From contig CACXHY010000002.1 of NCBI GenBank assembly GCA_902767565.1, positions 1 through 64,000 on the forward strand: a stretch of 64,000 nucleotides of DNA, in the 5' to 3' direction. The DNA comes from an uncultured Eubacteriales bacterium. GTDB lineage: Bacteria > Bacillota > Clostridia > Christensenellales > Aristaeellaceae. The notes beneath the pieces are model-generated. The model had not been told where the DNA came from and did no database searches. It saw only the letters and a list, made by a program, of their open reading frames with translations. Below, in pieces: positions 46,261 to 57,364 of the stretch (the stretch's first letter is position 1; every line of letters starts with the position of its first letter). A program made the position numbers and the translations under genes.

Positions 46261-48431
46261 CCGCCCGTCACCCGCACCACGTCGATAACGCCCTGCTGCC
46301 GGCGCAGCTGCCGCATCACGCTGTCCATCTGTTCGCGGGAATGCACCTCCAGCACCAGCCGGATGGCGGCGGTGCCGTGGCGGTCCACGGAGGTGGTTGC
46401 GCTGCGGATGGGCACGTTCAGGCTGCCGATGTAGGAAGTGATCTCGCCCAGGAGCCCCACCCGGTCATGCCCGATGATGCGCACGGGCGCGCAGAAGGAG
46501 CCGGTCTCGTCGTCGGCCCAGCGCACGGCCACCCGGCGCTCGGCCTCGCCGCTGAGGGCGTTGACGCAGTCCGCCTTGTGGATGCTCACGCCCCGCCCCC
46601 GGGTGACAAAGCCCACGATCTCGTCCCCGGGCACGGGAGAGCAGCAGTGGGCAAAACGCACCGGCACATCCATGTCCGTGCCGTCCAGGATGATGCCGTG
46701 GCTCATGTGCCCCATGGGCTTCGGCGCGATGACGGGCGCCGGGGCGGGCTCGCGGGCCCGCTGCTCCTCGATCAGGCGGGAGACCACATAGGCGGCGGTC
46801 ATGCCGCCGTACCCCACGGCTCCGAAGATGTCGTCCGCGTCCTGGAAACCGTACTTGCTCATGATGGGCTCGCAGAACTCCGGCTTCCACAGCTCATTGA
46901 GCGAGGCGTTGCGGTGGCGCGCCTCGTGCTCCACCATGCTGCGGCCCAGCTCGATGTTCTCCGTCCGCATCTCTTTCTTCAGATACTGGCGGATCTTCGC
47001 ACGGGCCTGGGCGGTCTTGCAGATGCGGAGCCAGTCGATGCTGGGCCCCTTCGCGTTGGCGGAGGTCATGATCTCCACCCGGTCGCCGGTCTGCAGCTCC
47101 GTCTCCAGCGGCACGAGGCGGCCGTTGACCTTGGCGCCGATGCAGCGGTTGCCCACCCCGGAGTGGATCGCGTAGGCAAAGTCCAGCGGGGTGGCGCCCT
47201 TGGTCATGCTGATCACGTCCCCCTTGGGCGTGAAGAGGAAGACCTCCTCGGAGAACAGGTCCGTCTTCAGCGTGTCCATGAACTCCTGGGAGTCCCGGGT
47301 CTCGCTCTGCCAGTCCAGGATCTGCCGGACCCAGGTGAACTTGCTGTCGTCCTTGTCCGCCTGGCCGCCCTCCTTGTAGCGCCAGTGGGCCGCGATGCCG
47401 AACTCCGCCACCCGGTGCATCTCCCAGGTGCGGATCTGCACCTCGAAGGGGAAGGGGTACTCCCGTCCGCCCATGACCGTGGTGTGCAGGGACTGGTACA
47501 TGTTGGCCTTGGGCACGGAGATATAGTCCTTGAAGCGGCCCGGCACCTGGTTCCACAGGGTGTGGACGATGCCCAGCACCGTGTAGCAGTCCTGCACCGT
47601 GTCCACCAGCACGCGGATGGCGATGAGGTCGTAGATCTGGTCGAAGGGCTTGTTCTGCAGGACCATCTTTTTGTAGATGGAGTAGAAATGCTTCGGCCGT
47701 CCGTCGATGTCGTAGTGCAGGTGCGCCTCGTCCAGCTTGGCGCTGAGCTCTCCGATGACCAGCCGGATATTGTCGTTGCGCTCCTGCCGCTTCAGCCCCA
47801 CCTTCTGGACCAGGCTCTGATAGCCCTCGGGGTCTATATAGCGCAGGGAGAGGTCCTCCAGCTCCTGCTTGATGGCGTACACGCCGAGACGGTGGGCCAG
47901 GGGAGCGTAGATCTCCAGCGTTTCCCGGGCGATGGGGACCTGCCGCGCGGGGGACTGGTATTTCAGGGTGCGCATGTTGTGCAGCCGGTCCGCCAGCTTG
48001 ATGATCACCACGCGGATATCCTTGCTCATGGCGAGGATCATCTTGCGCAGGGACTCGGCCTGGGCCTCCTCCCGGTCGGCAAAATCCAGCTTGTCCAGCT
48101 TGGTCACGCCGTCCACCAGCTGCGCCACCTCGTCGCCGAATTCCTGCCGGATGGTATCGAGGGTGATGTTCTTGTCCCTGCAGTCCTCCACCGTGTCATG
48201 CAGAAAACCCGCCGCGATGGTGGGCGGATCGATCATCAGCTCCGTGAGGATGGAGGCCACGAACCAGGGGTGCTTGAAATACTCCTCGCCGCTCTTGCGC
48301 ACCTGACCGGCGTGGGCTTCCTCGGCAAAGTGATAGGCTTTCTCCACCAGCTTCCAGCCGTCGCCGGGGGTGTATTTCTGCACCCGGGCGATCATCTGGT
48401 CCAGCGGCATGACATCGAAGGACGAGGACAT
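46257..48431 (-). CDS. Bifunctional (p)ppGpp synthetase/hydrolase
   Basis: A 724-residue Rel/SpoT homologue. An HD hydrolase domain (GFLHDTVEDC) is followed by the synthetase domain (GRPKHFYSIYKKM), then TGS (TPKGDVISMTKGATPLDF), a conserved Cys/zinc region and a C-terminal ACT domain. Both active sites look intact, so it makes and degrades the stringent-response alarmone. ATG 48431 follows GGAGGTG. It is part of a recJ-rel-recQ run, an arrangement found in Firmicutes. Confidence 0.95.
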   Translation of the reverse strand: MSSSFDVMPLDQMIARVQKYTPGDGWKLVEKAYHFAEEAHAGQVRKSGEEYFKHPWFVASILTELMIDPPTIAAGFLHDTVEDCRDKNITLDTIRQEFGDEVAQLVDGVTKLDKLDFADREEAQAESLRKMILAMSKDIRVVIIKLADRLHNMRTLKYQSPARQVPIARETLEIYAPLAHRLGVYAIKQELEDLSLRYIDPEGYQSLVQKVGLKRQERNDNIRLVIGELSAKLDEAHLHYDIDGRPKHFYSIYKKMVLQNKPFDQIYDLIAIRVLVDTVQDCYTVLGIVHTLWNQVPGRFKDYISVPKANMYQSLHTTVMGGREYPFPFEVQIRTWEMHRVAEFGIAAHWRYKEGGQADKDDSKFTWVRQILDWQSETRDSQEFMDTLKTDLFSEEVFLFTPKGDVISMTKGATPLDFAYAIHSGVGNRCIGAKVNGRLVPLETELQTGDRVEIMTSANAKGPSIDWLRICKTAQARAKIRQYLKKEMRTENIELGRSMVEHEARHRNASLNELWKPEFCEPIMSKYGFQDADDIFGAVGYGGMTAAYVVSRLIEEQRAREPAPAPVIAPKPMGHMSHGIILDGTDMDVPVRFAHCCSPVPGDEIVGFVTRGRGVSIHKADCVNALSGEAERRVAVRWADDETGSFCAPVRIIGHDRVGLLGEITSYIGSLNVPIRSATTSVDRHGTAAIRLVLEVHSREQMDSVMRQLRRQQGVIDVVRVTGG

Positions 48432-48530
48432 GGGACACCTCCGGGGATCGGTCTGCGTGGGAGGCTTCGTCTGCGGGCGGGACGTACGGGCTGCCCCGCA
48501 GCCGGGACGGGTCATCGGGGGCCGTGGGGA

Positions 48531-50918
48531 TCACGGCCCGGGGAGAGCGGACAGCCACCGCATTAGCGGGGCGTCCTGCGGGGAACACTTGTGCGAAGAC
48601 TTCCAGGCGGCGGTCTGCGGGCCGGGCGCCCAGGCGATCAGTTCCAGCTCGTCCAGCACGGCCAGGGCGGTCAGCAGGACTTCCCGCGGGAGGGGCAGCC
48701 GCGCCTGCAGGACATCGGCGGACACGGCGCGCATGCGGGCGTCCGGTTTGCCGGTCAGCGCCAGAACGGCCGAGTACACCGTGCGGCACTGGTCCACGGT
48801 GGGCCGCATCGCCCGCAGGACCTCCCGTGCCGCGGGGTTTTCCTCCAGGGCGAAGACCCGCTCCGCGCGGCACGCTGACCGCAGCGCGGCGGCTTCGCCG
48901 GGAAGCAGGTCCCCGTCCGCCAGGAGGACGGTGGGCCAGTACGCCGGCAGACGGGCGGGATCCGGGTCCAGCGCCAGCGTGCAGAAGCCGCGCCGGTCCG
49001 CCTCCTGCCCCGCCAGGAGCAGGTCGGGCATGGGATCCGTCCGGGCCAGTTCCCTGGCACGCTCCGGGTCGTGGCAGACCACCAGCGTGCCAAACCCTGT
49101 CCGGAGCAGGTCCCGCGCCTCCCGCAGCCGCAGCCGTTCCGGCTCCGGCGAGGAAAGGTCTATCCCACTTATATTCTCCGCAAGGCTGCGGATCTCCTGC
49201 AACAGGGACGGGAAAAGCGCACCGGCCTCCGGCAGCGGGGGCATGCCCGAGGAGGGACGCAGCGCTTCCAGCCTCATCTCCGGGGAGGTGACGCCCCGGA
49301 AGGTGTTGCGCACCGGCACGAAAAGGGCATCCGCCTGACGCAGCGGGCTGGTCGCCAGGTGCCCCATGCCGAAGCCGATGCCGTCCAGCCTGGACGCGCC
49401 GTCGGTCATGGTGACCCGCAGATGGGCGCCGGAGGCTCCGCAGGCCGTCATGCGCTGGGGCGTCAGGTTGGAGGCGAGGAACACCGGCGCAGGGTTGGCC
49501 TCCCCGGTGGGCTCCAGGGCGCCCAGGGCGTCGATCAGGCCGAGATCCACATCCGGGAGACGGACGGCAAGGTCATAGGCGGCTTCCGGCACAAAGCAGG
49601 CCGGGTCGCTGATCTCGCCGATGGCCGCGTTGAGCCGCACGCGCAGCTCGGGCACCTTATCCGCCTCCATGGTGAGCCCGGCGGCAGCCGCATGGCCGCC
49701 GAAGCGGAGGAACAGGTCCGCGCAGCGGGACAGGGCGGTATGGATGTTGACGCCGGCAATGGACCGGCAGGATCCCACCGCCAGCCCGGTTGCCGGATCG
49801 CGGCTCAGGACGATGACGGGCCAATGGTACTTCTCACACAGTTTGCCGGCCGCCAGCCCGACGATGCCGCTCTCCCATCCATCGCCCATGACGACGATGC
49901 AGCGGTCCCGGCGGAAATCGACCGTCTCCCGCAGCAGGGCCTCCGCCTGCCGGGTGACCTGATCCTGCATGGTTTTGCGGCGGGCGTTTTCTCCGTCCAG
50001 CTCCTTCGCGATCTCCGCGGCCTCCTCCGGGTCCCGGGTCCGCAGCAGGCGCACGCAGCGCATGGCGCTGCCCAGCCGGCCGCCGGCGTTGATGCGCGGA
50101 CCCAGGCGGAATCCCAGGTCCGAAGCGGTCGGAGCGCGGTCCGCAAGCTCCGACACGGCCTTCAGGGCTGCCAGGCCGGGCCGCGCGGTGACCGCGAGCC
50201 GCTTCAGGCCCTCCGCCACCAGCACCCGGTTGTCCCCCCGCAGGGGCACGATGTCGGCCACGGTGGCCAGCGCGGCGATCTCCATCCGCTTCTCCAGCGC
50301 TTCGGGCTGCAGGGAGCGGGCGAGCTGCAGGGCGACCCCGGCGCCGCACAGGTACGGATCCGGGCTGCCGGGCAGCAGGGGGTCGATCACGGCGTCGGCT
50401 TCGGGGACCTTTGCGGGATCGTCGTCCACAAAGCGGTGGTGGTCGGTGACGATGACCTTCATGCCCAGGGCTTTGGCTTCCCGCACCTCCGGGATGTTGG
50501 TGATGCCGCAGTCCACCGTGATCAGCAGCCTGCAGCCCTGCTCCGCCAGCTCCCGCACCCGGTTGCTGTTGAGGCCGTAGCCGTCCCCGTGGCGGTCCGG
50601 CAGGAGATACCCGGCGTCGGCCCCGATCTCCTCCAGCGTCTCGGACAGGATGGCGGCGGCGCACACCCCGTCGCAGTCATAATCCCCGTAGACCATGATC
50701 CTCTCCCCGGCGGCGACGCTGTCCAGGATCATCTGCCGGGCCCCGGGCAGGCCGGGCATCAGCAGGGGGTCGCTGAGCCGGTCCGCGGACGGATGCAGGA
50801 AGACCTCCGCCTCCTCCGCCGTACGGATGCCGCGGGCCCGGAGCAGGGCGCTCAAAACCGGGCCGCAGTCCCCGAGGGGCCGGCTGTCGGTCTCCGTTCT
50901 CTGGTGCAGTCGCAGCAT
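48531..50918 (-). CDS. recJ: Single-stranded-DNA exonuclease RecJ
   Basis: A 795-residue 5'-3' exonuclease of DNA repair. DHH motifs include VYGDYDCDGVCA, ITVDCG and IVTDHHRF. DHHA1 is recognised by FGGHAAAAGLTM. An extended C-terminal region, longer than in E. coli, is typical of Firmicutes RecJ. Start 50918 has AAAGGA upstream and a promoter at 50968-50996. Confidence 0.93.
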   Translation of the reverse strand: MLRLHQRTETDSRPLGDCGPVLSALLRARGIRTAEEAEVFLHPSADRLSDPLLMPGLPGARQMILDSVAAGERIMVYGDYDCDGVCAAAILSETLEEIGADAGYLLPDRHGDGYGLNSNRVRELAEQGCRLLITVDCGITNIPEVREAKALGMKVIVTDHHRFVDDDPAKVPEADAVIDPLLPGSPDPYLCGAGVALQLARSLQPEALEKRMEIAALATVADIVPLRGDNRVLVAEGLKRLAVTARPGLAALKAVSELADRAPTASDLGFRLGPRINAGGRLGSAMRCVRLLRTRDPEEAAEIAKELDGENARRKTMQDQVTRQAEALLRETVDFRRDRCIVVMGDGWESGIVGLAAGKLCEKYHWPVIVLSRDPATGLAVGSCRSIAGVNIHTALSRCADLFLRFGGHAAAAGLTMEADKVPELRVRLNAAIGEISDPACFVPEAAYDLAVRLPDVDLGLIDALGALEPTGEANPAPVFLASNLTPQRMTACGASGAHLRVTMTDGASRLDGIGFGMGHLATSPLRQADALFVPVRNTFRGVTSPEMRLEALRPSSGMPPLPEAGALFPSLLQEIRSLAENISGIDLSSPEPERLRLREARDLLRTGFGTLVVCHDPERARELARTDPMPDLLLAGQEADRRGFCTLALDPDPARLPAYWPTVLLADGDLLPGEAAALRSACRAERVFALEENPAAREVLRAMRPTVDQCRTVYSAVLALTGKPDARMRAVSADVLQARLPLPREVLLTALAVLDELELIAWAPGPQTAAWKSSHKCSPQDAPLMRWLSALPGP

Positions 50919-50967
50919 GGGCGATGATCCTTTCCGCGGCGGGTCGGAGGGAACACGATACAGGGGC

Positions 50968-50996
50968 ATTGTACCGACTTTGACGGGGGCCGTCAA
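50968..50996 (-). promoter_or_regulatory. Promoter of recJ (TTGACG-17-TACAAT)
   Basis: -35 at 50991-50996, -10 at 50968-50973, minus strand; probably drives recJ-rel-recQ and perhaps the glycosyltransferase gene. Confidence 0.7.
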
Positions 50997-51062
50997 GGGC
51001 GCGGCCCGGGCAAAGGAAAAGCAGGCCGGACGCCGGAAATCCCCGATCCGTCCGGCCCGCTC

Positions 51063-51380
51063 TCATTCCTCCGGATCTTCCACGGCGCATCTCCGGGCGT
51101 CGCTGTTCAGCCACGCGCTGCAGCCGGCCCGGGCTTCCTGCCCTTCCTTCTTCGCCCGCCAGGTCTCGATCTCCGCCCGGATGGCCAGCATCTCGTCCAC
51201 GATCATCTCCACGGACGCCGGCCGCGCCTGCTCCATGTACCCCGCCAGGCGTTCGATGGCCTTCGGGCTGCCCAGCTGGCGGGCCAGCAGATCCGCGAAC
51301 TCCTCCGGGTATCCCAGGGAAGCCACGGCGGCGCCCAGCCTGCTCCGGGCCATGGACCAGGCCCGCTGATTCGGCGTCAT
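51063..51380 (-). CDS. Conserved-looking hypothetical protein next to the MBL hydrolase
   Basis: A 105-residue, mainly helical, charged protein. The start is set at ATG 51380, 6 bp after GGAGGG, which lies inside the end of the upstream gene. Segments such as FADLLARQLGSPKAIERLAGYM look like an ordered helical fold. No family recognised. The coding end lies about 65 bp before the recJ promoter. It is translationally coupled to the MBL-fold gene. Confidence 0.6.
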   Translation of the reverse strand: MTPNQRAWSMARSRLGAAVASLGYPEEFADLLARQLGSPKAIERLAGYMEQARPASVEMIVDEMLAIRAEIETWRAKKEGQEARAGCSAWLNSDARRCAVEDPEE

Positions 51381-51400
51381 GCGATGCCCTCCCGCCGCCA

Positions 51401-52189
51401 TCACCCGTTCACCGTGCGCGGATCATAGCAGATCACGTGGTGATCCTGGGCGTACCGGCGGTCCGGGCGGCAGACGAAGGGGTGCTGCCGGCCCACGCCG
51501 CCGAACCAGGGATAGGGGAGATCGTTCTCCGTTTTTCCCGCGGCCAGCTCCGCCGCGCCGTCGCGCAGGCAGCGCATGAGGGAGATGTCGTCGAAATCGG
51601 AAGCGTGGCCGTGGAGGATGCGGTCCGCCCTCTCCTCCAGGAACAGGATGCGGTCGAGGCTCTTCACGAAGTCCGCCATGGGGGAGCAGCCCGGCAGCTG
51701 CATCCACAGGTGGTGGTTGACGCTGTCGCCGGTGAAGAGGATGCGGTCCTCGCGCAGCAGCAGCACGATGCCGCCCGGCGTGTGCCCGGGCAGCGCAAAG
51801 ACCTCGATGTGGCGGCCTCCCAGGTCAAAGACGTCGCCCTCGCGGGTCTCCCGGAAGGGCGGCATCCGCAGATGACGCGCCTTGCACGCCTCCACGAATT
51901 CCGGCTCTTCGTTGAAGGACTGCGCCATGGGAAAGTCCGCCGGGTGCAGGAAGGCCTCGTCAAAATACACGTTGCCGAAGATATGGTCCGGGTGCCCGTG
52001 GGTGTTGATCACCGTCACCGGCTTGTCCGTGAGATCCCGGACGGCCTGCCCCAGGTCGCAGTATCCGTTCATGGTATCGACGACACAGGCCTTCTCCTCC
52101 CCGATGACCAGATAGCCCGTGGCCTCGTGGGCCTCGTCCATGAGGAAGATCCCCGGAGCCATCTCTTTGATATACAGCTGCTTGTCCAT
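51401..52189 (-). CDS. Metallo-beta-lactamase-fold hydrolase
   Basis: A 262-residue MBL-fold protein. The zinc motif THGHPDH is followed by further ligands in ALPGHTPGG, TGDSVNH and LHGHASD. This resembles glyoxalase II-like hydrolases; no DNA/RNA-processing domain is attached. The substrate is unknown. Confidence 0.9.
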   Translation of the reverse strand: MDKQLYIKEMAPGIFLMDEAHEATGYLVIGEEKACVVDTMNGYCDLGQAVRDLTDKPVTVINTHGHPDHIFGNVYFDEAFLHPADFPMAQSFNEEPEFVEACKARHLRMPPFRETREGDVFDLGGRHIEVFALPGHTPGGIVLLLREDRILFTGDSVNHHLWMQLPGCSPMADFVKSLDRILFLEERADRILHGHASDFDDISLMRCLRDGAAELAAGKTENDLPYPWFGGVGRQHPFVCRPDRRYAQDHHVICYDPRTVNG

Positions 52190-52334
52190 GCCTGTCCCTC
52201 CCTGTCGTTGTCGGCGTGAGGTCCGCGCCGTTCATTCGTTCTCGCGATCGGTGCGCCGGATCCCGGGATCCCGGGCCGTGTGCCGTGAGAATTCCCCTGC
52301 GTTCCATGCATGCCTTTCGCCGGCGCTTTTCTTC

Positions 52335-52363
52335 ATGATACCACACCCGGCGGACAATGCCAA
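52335..52363 (-). promoter_or_regulatory. Promoter of the MBL hydrolase (TTGGCA-17-TATCAT)
   Basis: -35 at 52358-52363, -10 at 52335-52340, minus strand. It leaves a leader of about 140 nt that contains a GGATCCCGGGATCCCGGG tandem palindrome. Confidence 0.55.
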
Positions 52364-52393
52364 CAGCAAATCCCCGATTCCCCGCGAAACGAT

Positions 52394-52422
52394 TTGACAA
52401 ACGGCACGGCCGCTGGTATGAT
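52394..52422 (+). promoter_or_regulatory. Promoter of the D-Ala-D-Ala ligase gene (TTGACA-17-TATGAT)
   Basis: Perfect -35 at 52394-52399 and -10 at 52417-52422. It is divergent from the MBL promoter, with the two -35 boxes about 30 bp apart. Confidence 0.75.
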
Positions 52423-52477
52423 GCCCGTGGTTCCCTTCCCGGATCCCGGACCGACGATGAGGCAAGAGGCGATTCGC

Positions 52478-53695
52478 ATGTCCAAAGTTCAGCTTGGCGT
52501 TCTCTTCGGCTCCCGCAGCTGCGAGCGCGAGGTGGCCATCATTTCCGCGGTTCAGCTGATGAACGCGGTCAATCCCGAAAAATACGACGTGATCCCGGTC
52601 TACATCGCCCCGGACGGGCGGTGGTACACGGGGGAGAAGCTGCGTCAGGTGCAGTTCTTCACCCGCTTCGACGCGAGCCAGGTGCAGCAGGTGCAGCTTG
52701 ACCTGACCGCCGGCAGCGGCGCCCTGACCTGTGTCCGCAAGGGCAAGGGGCTCTTCGCGAAGGACGAGCAGGTGATCGTGGCGCGGCTGCAGGTCTGCGT
52801 GATCGTCATGCACGGCCTGAACGGCGAGGACGGCACCCTGCAGGGGCTGCTGGAGCTGGCCAACCTGCCCTACACTTCCACCGGCGTGGCGGGCAGCGCC
52901 ATCGGCATGGACAAGATCATGATGAAGCGGTTCTTCCGCGGGTGCGGCTTCCCGGTGCTGCCGGACTGCTGGTTCACCGCGGCGAAGTACCGGGAGGATC
53001 CCGCGGCGGCTCTGGCACAGGTGGAGAGGGAGCTGGGCTGGCCCGTCTACGTCAAGCCGGCAAACCTGGGCTCCTCCATCGGCGTGACCCGGGCGGACGA
53101 CCCGGAGGGCTTTGCCGACGCTATGGAGCTGGCCTTCGAATACGACCGCCGGGTGCTGGTGGAAAAAGGCCTGGACCGGCCCATCGAGCTGAACTGCTCC
53201 GTCCTGGGCTTCGACGGCGACTGCGAGGCATCCCCGGTGGAGATGCCCGTCAGTCACGAGGAGACCCTGACCTTCGCGGAGAAATACCTGGCCGGCGGCG
53301 GCACCAAGTCCTCCGGCATGGCCAGCCTCAGCCGGGTGCTCCCCGCCCCGATCCCCGACGAGCGCCGGGACGAGATCCAGGCCCTGTCGAAGCGCATCTT
53401 CACGGAGCTGGACTGCAAGGGCGTGGTCCGCATCGACTACATGTGGGACCGGGAGACGGACAGGCTGTTCATCACCGAGATCAACACCATCCCCGGCTCC
53501 CTGGCCTTCTACCTGTGGCAGGCGGCGGGGATGAAGTATGCCGCCCTGATCGACCGCATGGTCGACATCGCCGTGAAGGCGCATCAGGAGAAGAACAGCC
53601 GCACCTACGTCTTCTCGTCCGACATCCTCAAGGGCGTGTCCCTGGGGGCCAAGGGCAGCAAGGGCGCCAAGGGGAGCAAGGGCGCGAAGCTGTGA
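52478..53695 (+). CDS. ddl: D-alanine-D-alanine ligase with basic tail
   Basis: A 405-residue ATP-grasp enzyme that makes the D-Ala-D-Ala dipeptide for peptidoglycan. VLFGSRSCEREVAIISA, HGLNGEDGTLQGLLEL, GMDKIMMKRFF, YVKPANLGSSIGV and FITEINTIPGSL are Ddl hallmarks. The usual omega-loop Tyr/Phe that separates D-Ala- from D-Lac-ligases was not resolved by eye. The last 15 residues repeat GAKGSK, a basic tail not normally present. The start is uncertain: ATG 52478 or ATG 52457. Confidence 0.92.
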   Translation: MSKVQLGVLFGSRSCEREVAIISAVQLMNAVNPEKYDVIPVYIAPDGRWYTGEKLRQVQFFTRFDASQVQQVQLDLTAGSGALTCVRKGKGLFAKDEQVIVARLQVCVIVMHGLNGEDGTLQGLLELANLPYTSTGVAGSAIGMDKIMMKRFFRGCGFPVLPDCWFTAAKYREDPAAALAQVERELGWPVYVKPANLGSSIGVTRADDPEGFADAMELAFEYDRRVLVEKGLDRPIELNCSVLGFDGDCEASPVEMPVSHEETLTFAEKYLAGGGTKSSGMASLSRVLPAPIPDERRDEIQALSKRIFTELDCKGVVRIDYMWDRETDRLFITEINTIPGSLAFYLWQAAGMKYAALIDRMVDIAVKAHQEKNSRTYVFSSDILKGVSLGAKGSKGAKGSKGAKL

Positions 53696-53724
53696 CTCCT
53701 CCGCCCGTACCGTATCAGCACAGT

Positions 53725-53748
53725 AAAAGCGCCGGCAGCGGCGCTTTT
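53725..53748. terminator. Bidirectional terminator after ddl
   Basis: Perfect 10-bp stem AAAAGCGCCG/CGGCGCTTTT with a GCAG loop and T-runs on both strands. It also serves the convergent rdgB operon. Confidence 0.92.
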
Positions 53749-53852
53749 GCTGTGTCATCGTTTCGTTTCGCATCCGGGTCCGCTTTCATACTCGCGCGGA
53801 AATTGTTCAGTCCGCCACGCCGATCGTGCCTGCAAACGGTTTTCGAACCGAT

Positions 53853-53930
53853 CCTCCCCCTCCCTTTGTCCGGGGGAAGAGGGGAATGAATGCGGGCCCG
53901 CGGGCCGCGCCCGCCGTGTGTGAGGTGCGC
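53853..53930. repeat. Dispersed intergenic hairpin repeat, copy B
   Basis: Matches copy A at 24007-24076 in order and composition: a C-rich/G-rich hairpin (CCTCCCCC, then GGGGGAAGAGGGG) followed by GCGGGCCCGCGGGCCGC. The rest of 53749-53944 holds no recognisable gene. Confidence 0.5.
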
Positions 53931-53944
53931 GCGGGAGACGACCG

Positions 53945-54526
53945 TCACCCGGATCCGAGCCAGTCCGTGAGCATCCGCACGGCCTTTGCGCGGTGCGAGT
54001 GCGTCTCCTTGAACGGGATGGGCAGGCTCGCGGTGGTGTGCCCGTCCGCGTCCTCCGCGACGAAGATCGGGTCGTAGCCGAAGCCGTTGACGCCCTCCTC
54101 GCGCTCCGCGACGGTGCCGTTCCAGATGCCGGTGAAGAGGTGCTTTTCGCCCCTCTCCTCCAGGAAGCATACGCAGCAGACAAAGCGGGCGCGCCGGTCC
54201 GCCTGCCCCCGCAGCCCCTCGAGGACGGCCAGGCGGCGCTCGTGCTCCGTGGCCAGCCCCTTGTAGCGTGCGGAGAAGATCCCGGGCTCGCCGCCCAGGG
54301 CCTCGACCTCCAGTCCGCTGTCGTCGGAGAGGACGCAGCACCGGGCGATGTCATGGATGGCCTTTGCCTTCAGGTATGCGTTTGCTTCAAAGGTGGTCCC
54401 GGTCTCCTCCACGTCGAGCCGGATCCCGGCCTCGGACTGGGAGAGGACCTCAAAGCCCAGCGGCGTGAGGATATCGCGGTATTCGCGGACCTTGCCGTTG
54501 TTGTTGGAGGCGATGATGAGTTTCAT
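53945..54526 (-). CDS. rdgB: XTP/dITP diphosphatase (non-canonical purine NTPase)
   Basis: A 193-residue house-cleaning enzyme that removes inosine and xanthosine triphosphates. IIASNNNGKVREY, VEETGTTFEANAYLKA, LSDDSGLEVEALGG, GVNGFGYDPIF and SHRAKAVRML are HAM1/RdgB motifs. It follows tgt by 11 bp and ends the tRNA/ribosome maturation operon. Confidence 0.95.
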   Translation of the reverse strand: MKLIIASNNNGKVREYRDILTPLGFEVLSQSEAGIRLDVEETGTTFEANAYLKAKAIHDIARCCVLSDDSGLEVEALGGEPGIFSARYKGLATEHERRLAVLEGLRGQADRRARFVCCVCFLEERGEKHLFTGIWNGTVAEREEGVNGFGYDPIFVAEDADGHTTASLPIPFKETHSHRAKAVRMLTDWLGSG

Positions 54527-54537
54527 GCGGCGGCTCC

Positions 54538-56353
<1,816 letters not shown>

Positions 56354-56357
<4 letters not shown>

Positions 56358-56677
56358 TCAGACCACCATCCCATCGGAACGGTCACCGCCTCGCGAGGAA
56401 TGCGGTGCTTCAGCAGCATGTGATTGCGCACAAGGGGCGAGAGATCTCTGCGGTGGCAGACGACATCCGTGATCTCCGCCTCGGAATAGGTCTCCTCGAC
56501 CCAGAAATACCCGCGCAGGCCGCCTTTCTCCAGCATCCGGGCGATGATGAACGGCTTGCACCGCTCCACATCCATGCGCTCGATATCCGTATCCCAGAAG
56601 ATGGGCTGCATCTCCCGGAGCGCGTTCCGGGGGTCGCCTGCGGGGATCTTTCGCGGGGAGATATCGGCCGTTTGCAT
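56354..56677 (-). CDS. DUF6922-like antitoxin partner of AbiEii
   Basis: A 107-residue protein. The pattern IFWDTDIERMD, FIIARMLEKGGLRGYFWVEETYSEAEITDVV and LSPLVRNHMLLKH fits the small DUF6922 family that commonly precedes AbiEii-like genes in anaerobes. It is assumed to neutralise or regulate the toxin. AAAGGAGTG precedes its start. It lies 6 bp after the rluA-type gene. Confidence 0.7.
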
Positions 56678-56683
56678 CCGGAA

Positions 56684-57364
56684 TCACTCCTTTGCGTCTT
56701 CGAACGCCCCGAACCGCTCCCAAACCCCGCCGTGGGGCATCCGCTCGAACACCAGCGTCTCATGGCTCACGGGGTGCTCAAAGGTCAGGCGCCAGCCCCA
56801 CAGGGCCACCTGCTGGCCGGGGACGCCGCGGCCGTAGCGGTTGTCGCCCCAGAGGGGATATCCGGCGTGGCTGAGCTGCACGCGGATCTGGTGGCTGCGG
56901 CCGGTCTCCAGCCGGATGGCGCAGAGGGTCAGGCCGTCCCGGGCCTGCAGGGGCGTGCAGTGGAGGATGGCCTTCTGCGCGCCGGGCGTGCCCTCCGGGA
57001 CCGCGGAGACGTGGTTCTTCTGCCTGTCCTTCAGCAGCCAGTCCGTCAGGTGCAGGGCTTCGGGAATTTCCCCCTCGCACACGCACAGATACTCCCGGCC
57101 GACGTCGTGCTTCTGCAGCTGCGCCGAGAGCCGGGCGGCGGCCTTGGAGGTGCGGGCGAACACCATCAGCCCGCCCACGGGCCGGTCGAGCCGATGCACC
57201 AGGCCGAGATAGACCTCGCCGGGCTTGCGGTACTTCTCCCGGATGTACTCCCTCAGCAGGCTCAGCAGATCGCCGTCCCCGCTGCGGTCCGCCTGGGACA
57301 GCAGGTTCGGCGGCTTGACGGCCACGATGACGTGGTTGTCCTCGTATACGATCTCGCAGGTCAT
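56684..57364 (-). CDS. RluA-family pseudouridine synthase
   Basis: A 226-residue enzyme. HRLDRPVGG holds the catalytic Asp, EDNHVIVAVKPPN begins the fold, and RLETGRSHQIRVQLSHAGYPLWGD is characteristic. There is no S4 domain, as in the short RluA/TruC type. The target, in rRNA or tRNA, cannot be told. It overlaps trmD by 4 bp. Confidence 0.92.
   Translation of the reverse strand: MTCEIVYEDNHVIVAVKPPNLLSQADRSGDGDLLSLLREYIREKYRKPGEVYLGLVHRLDRPVGGLMVFARTSKAAARLSAQLQKHDVGREYLCVCEGEIPEALHLTDWLLKDRQKNHVSAVPEGTPGAQKAILHCTPLQARDGLTLCAIRLETGRSHQIRVQLSHAGYPLWGDNRYGRGVPGQQVALWGWRLTFEHPVSHETLVFERMPHGGVWERFGAFEDAKE

Noticed and set aside
53696-53944. Short frames between ddl and rdgB
   Set aside because: No start signal and no recognisable protein; the stretch holds a terminator and a dispersed repeat.
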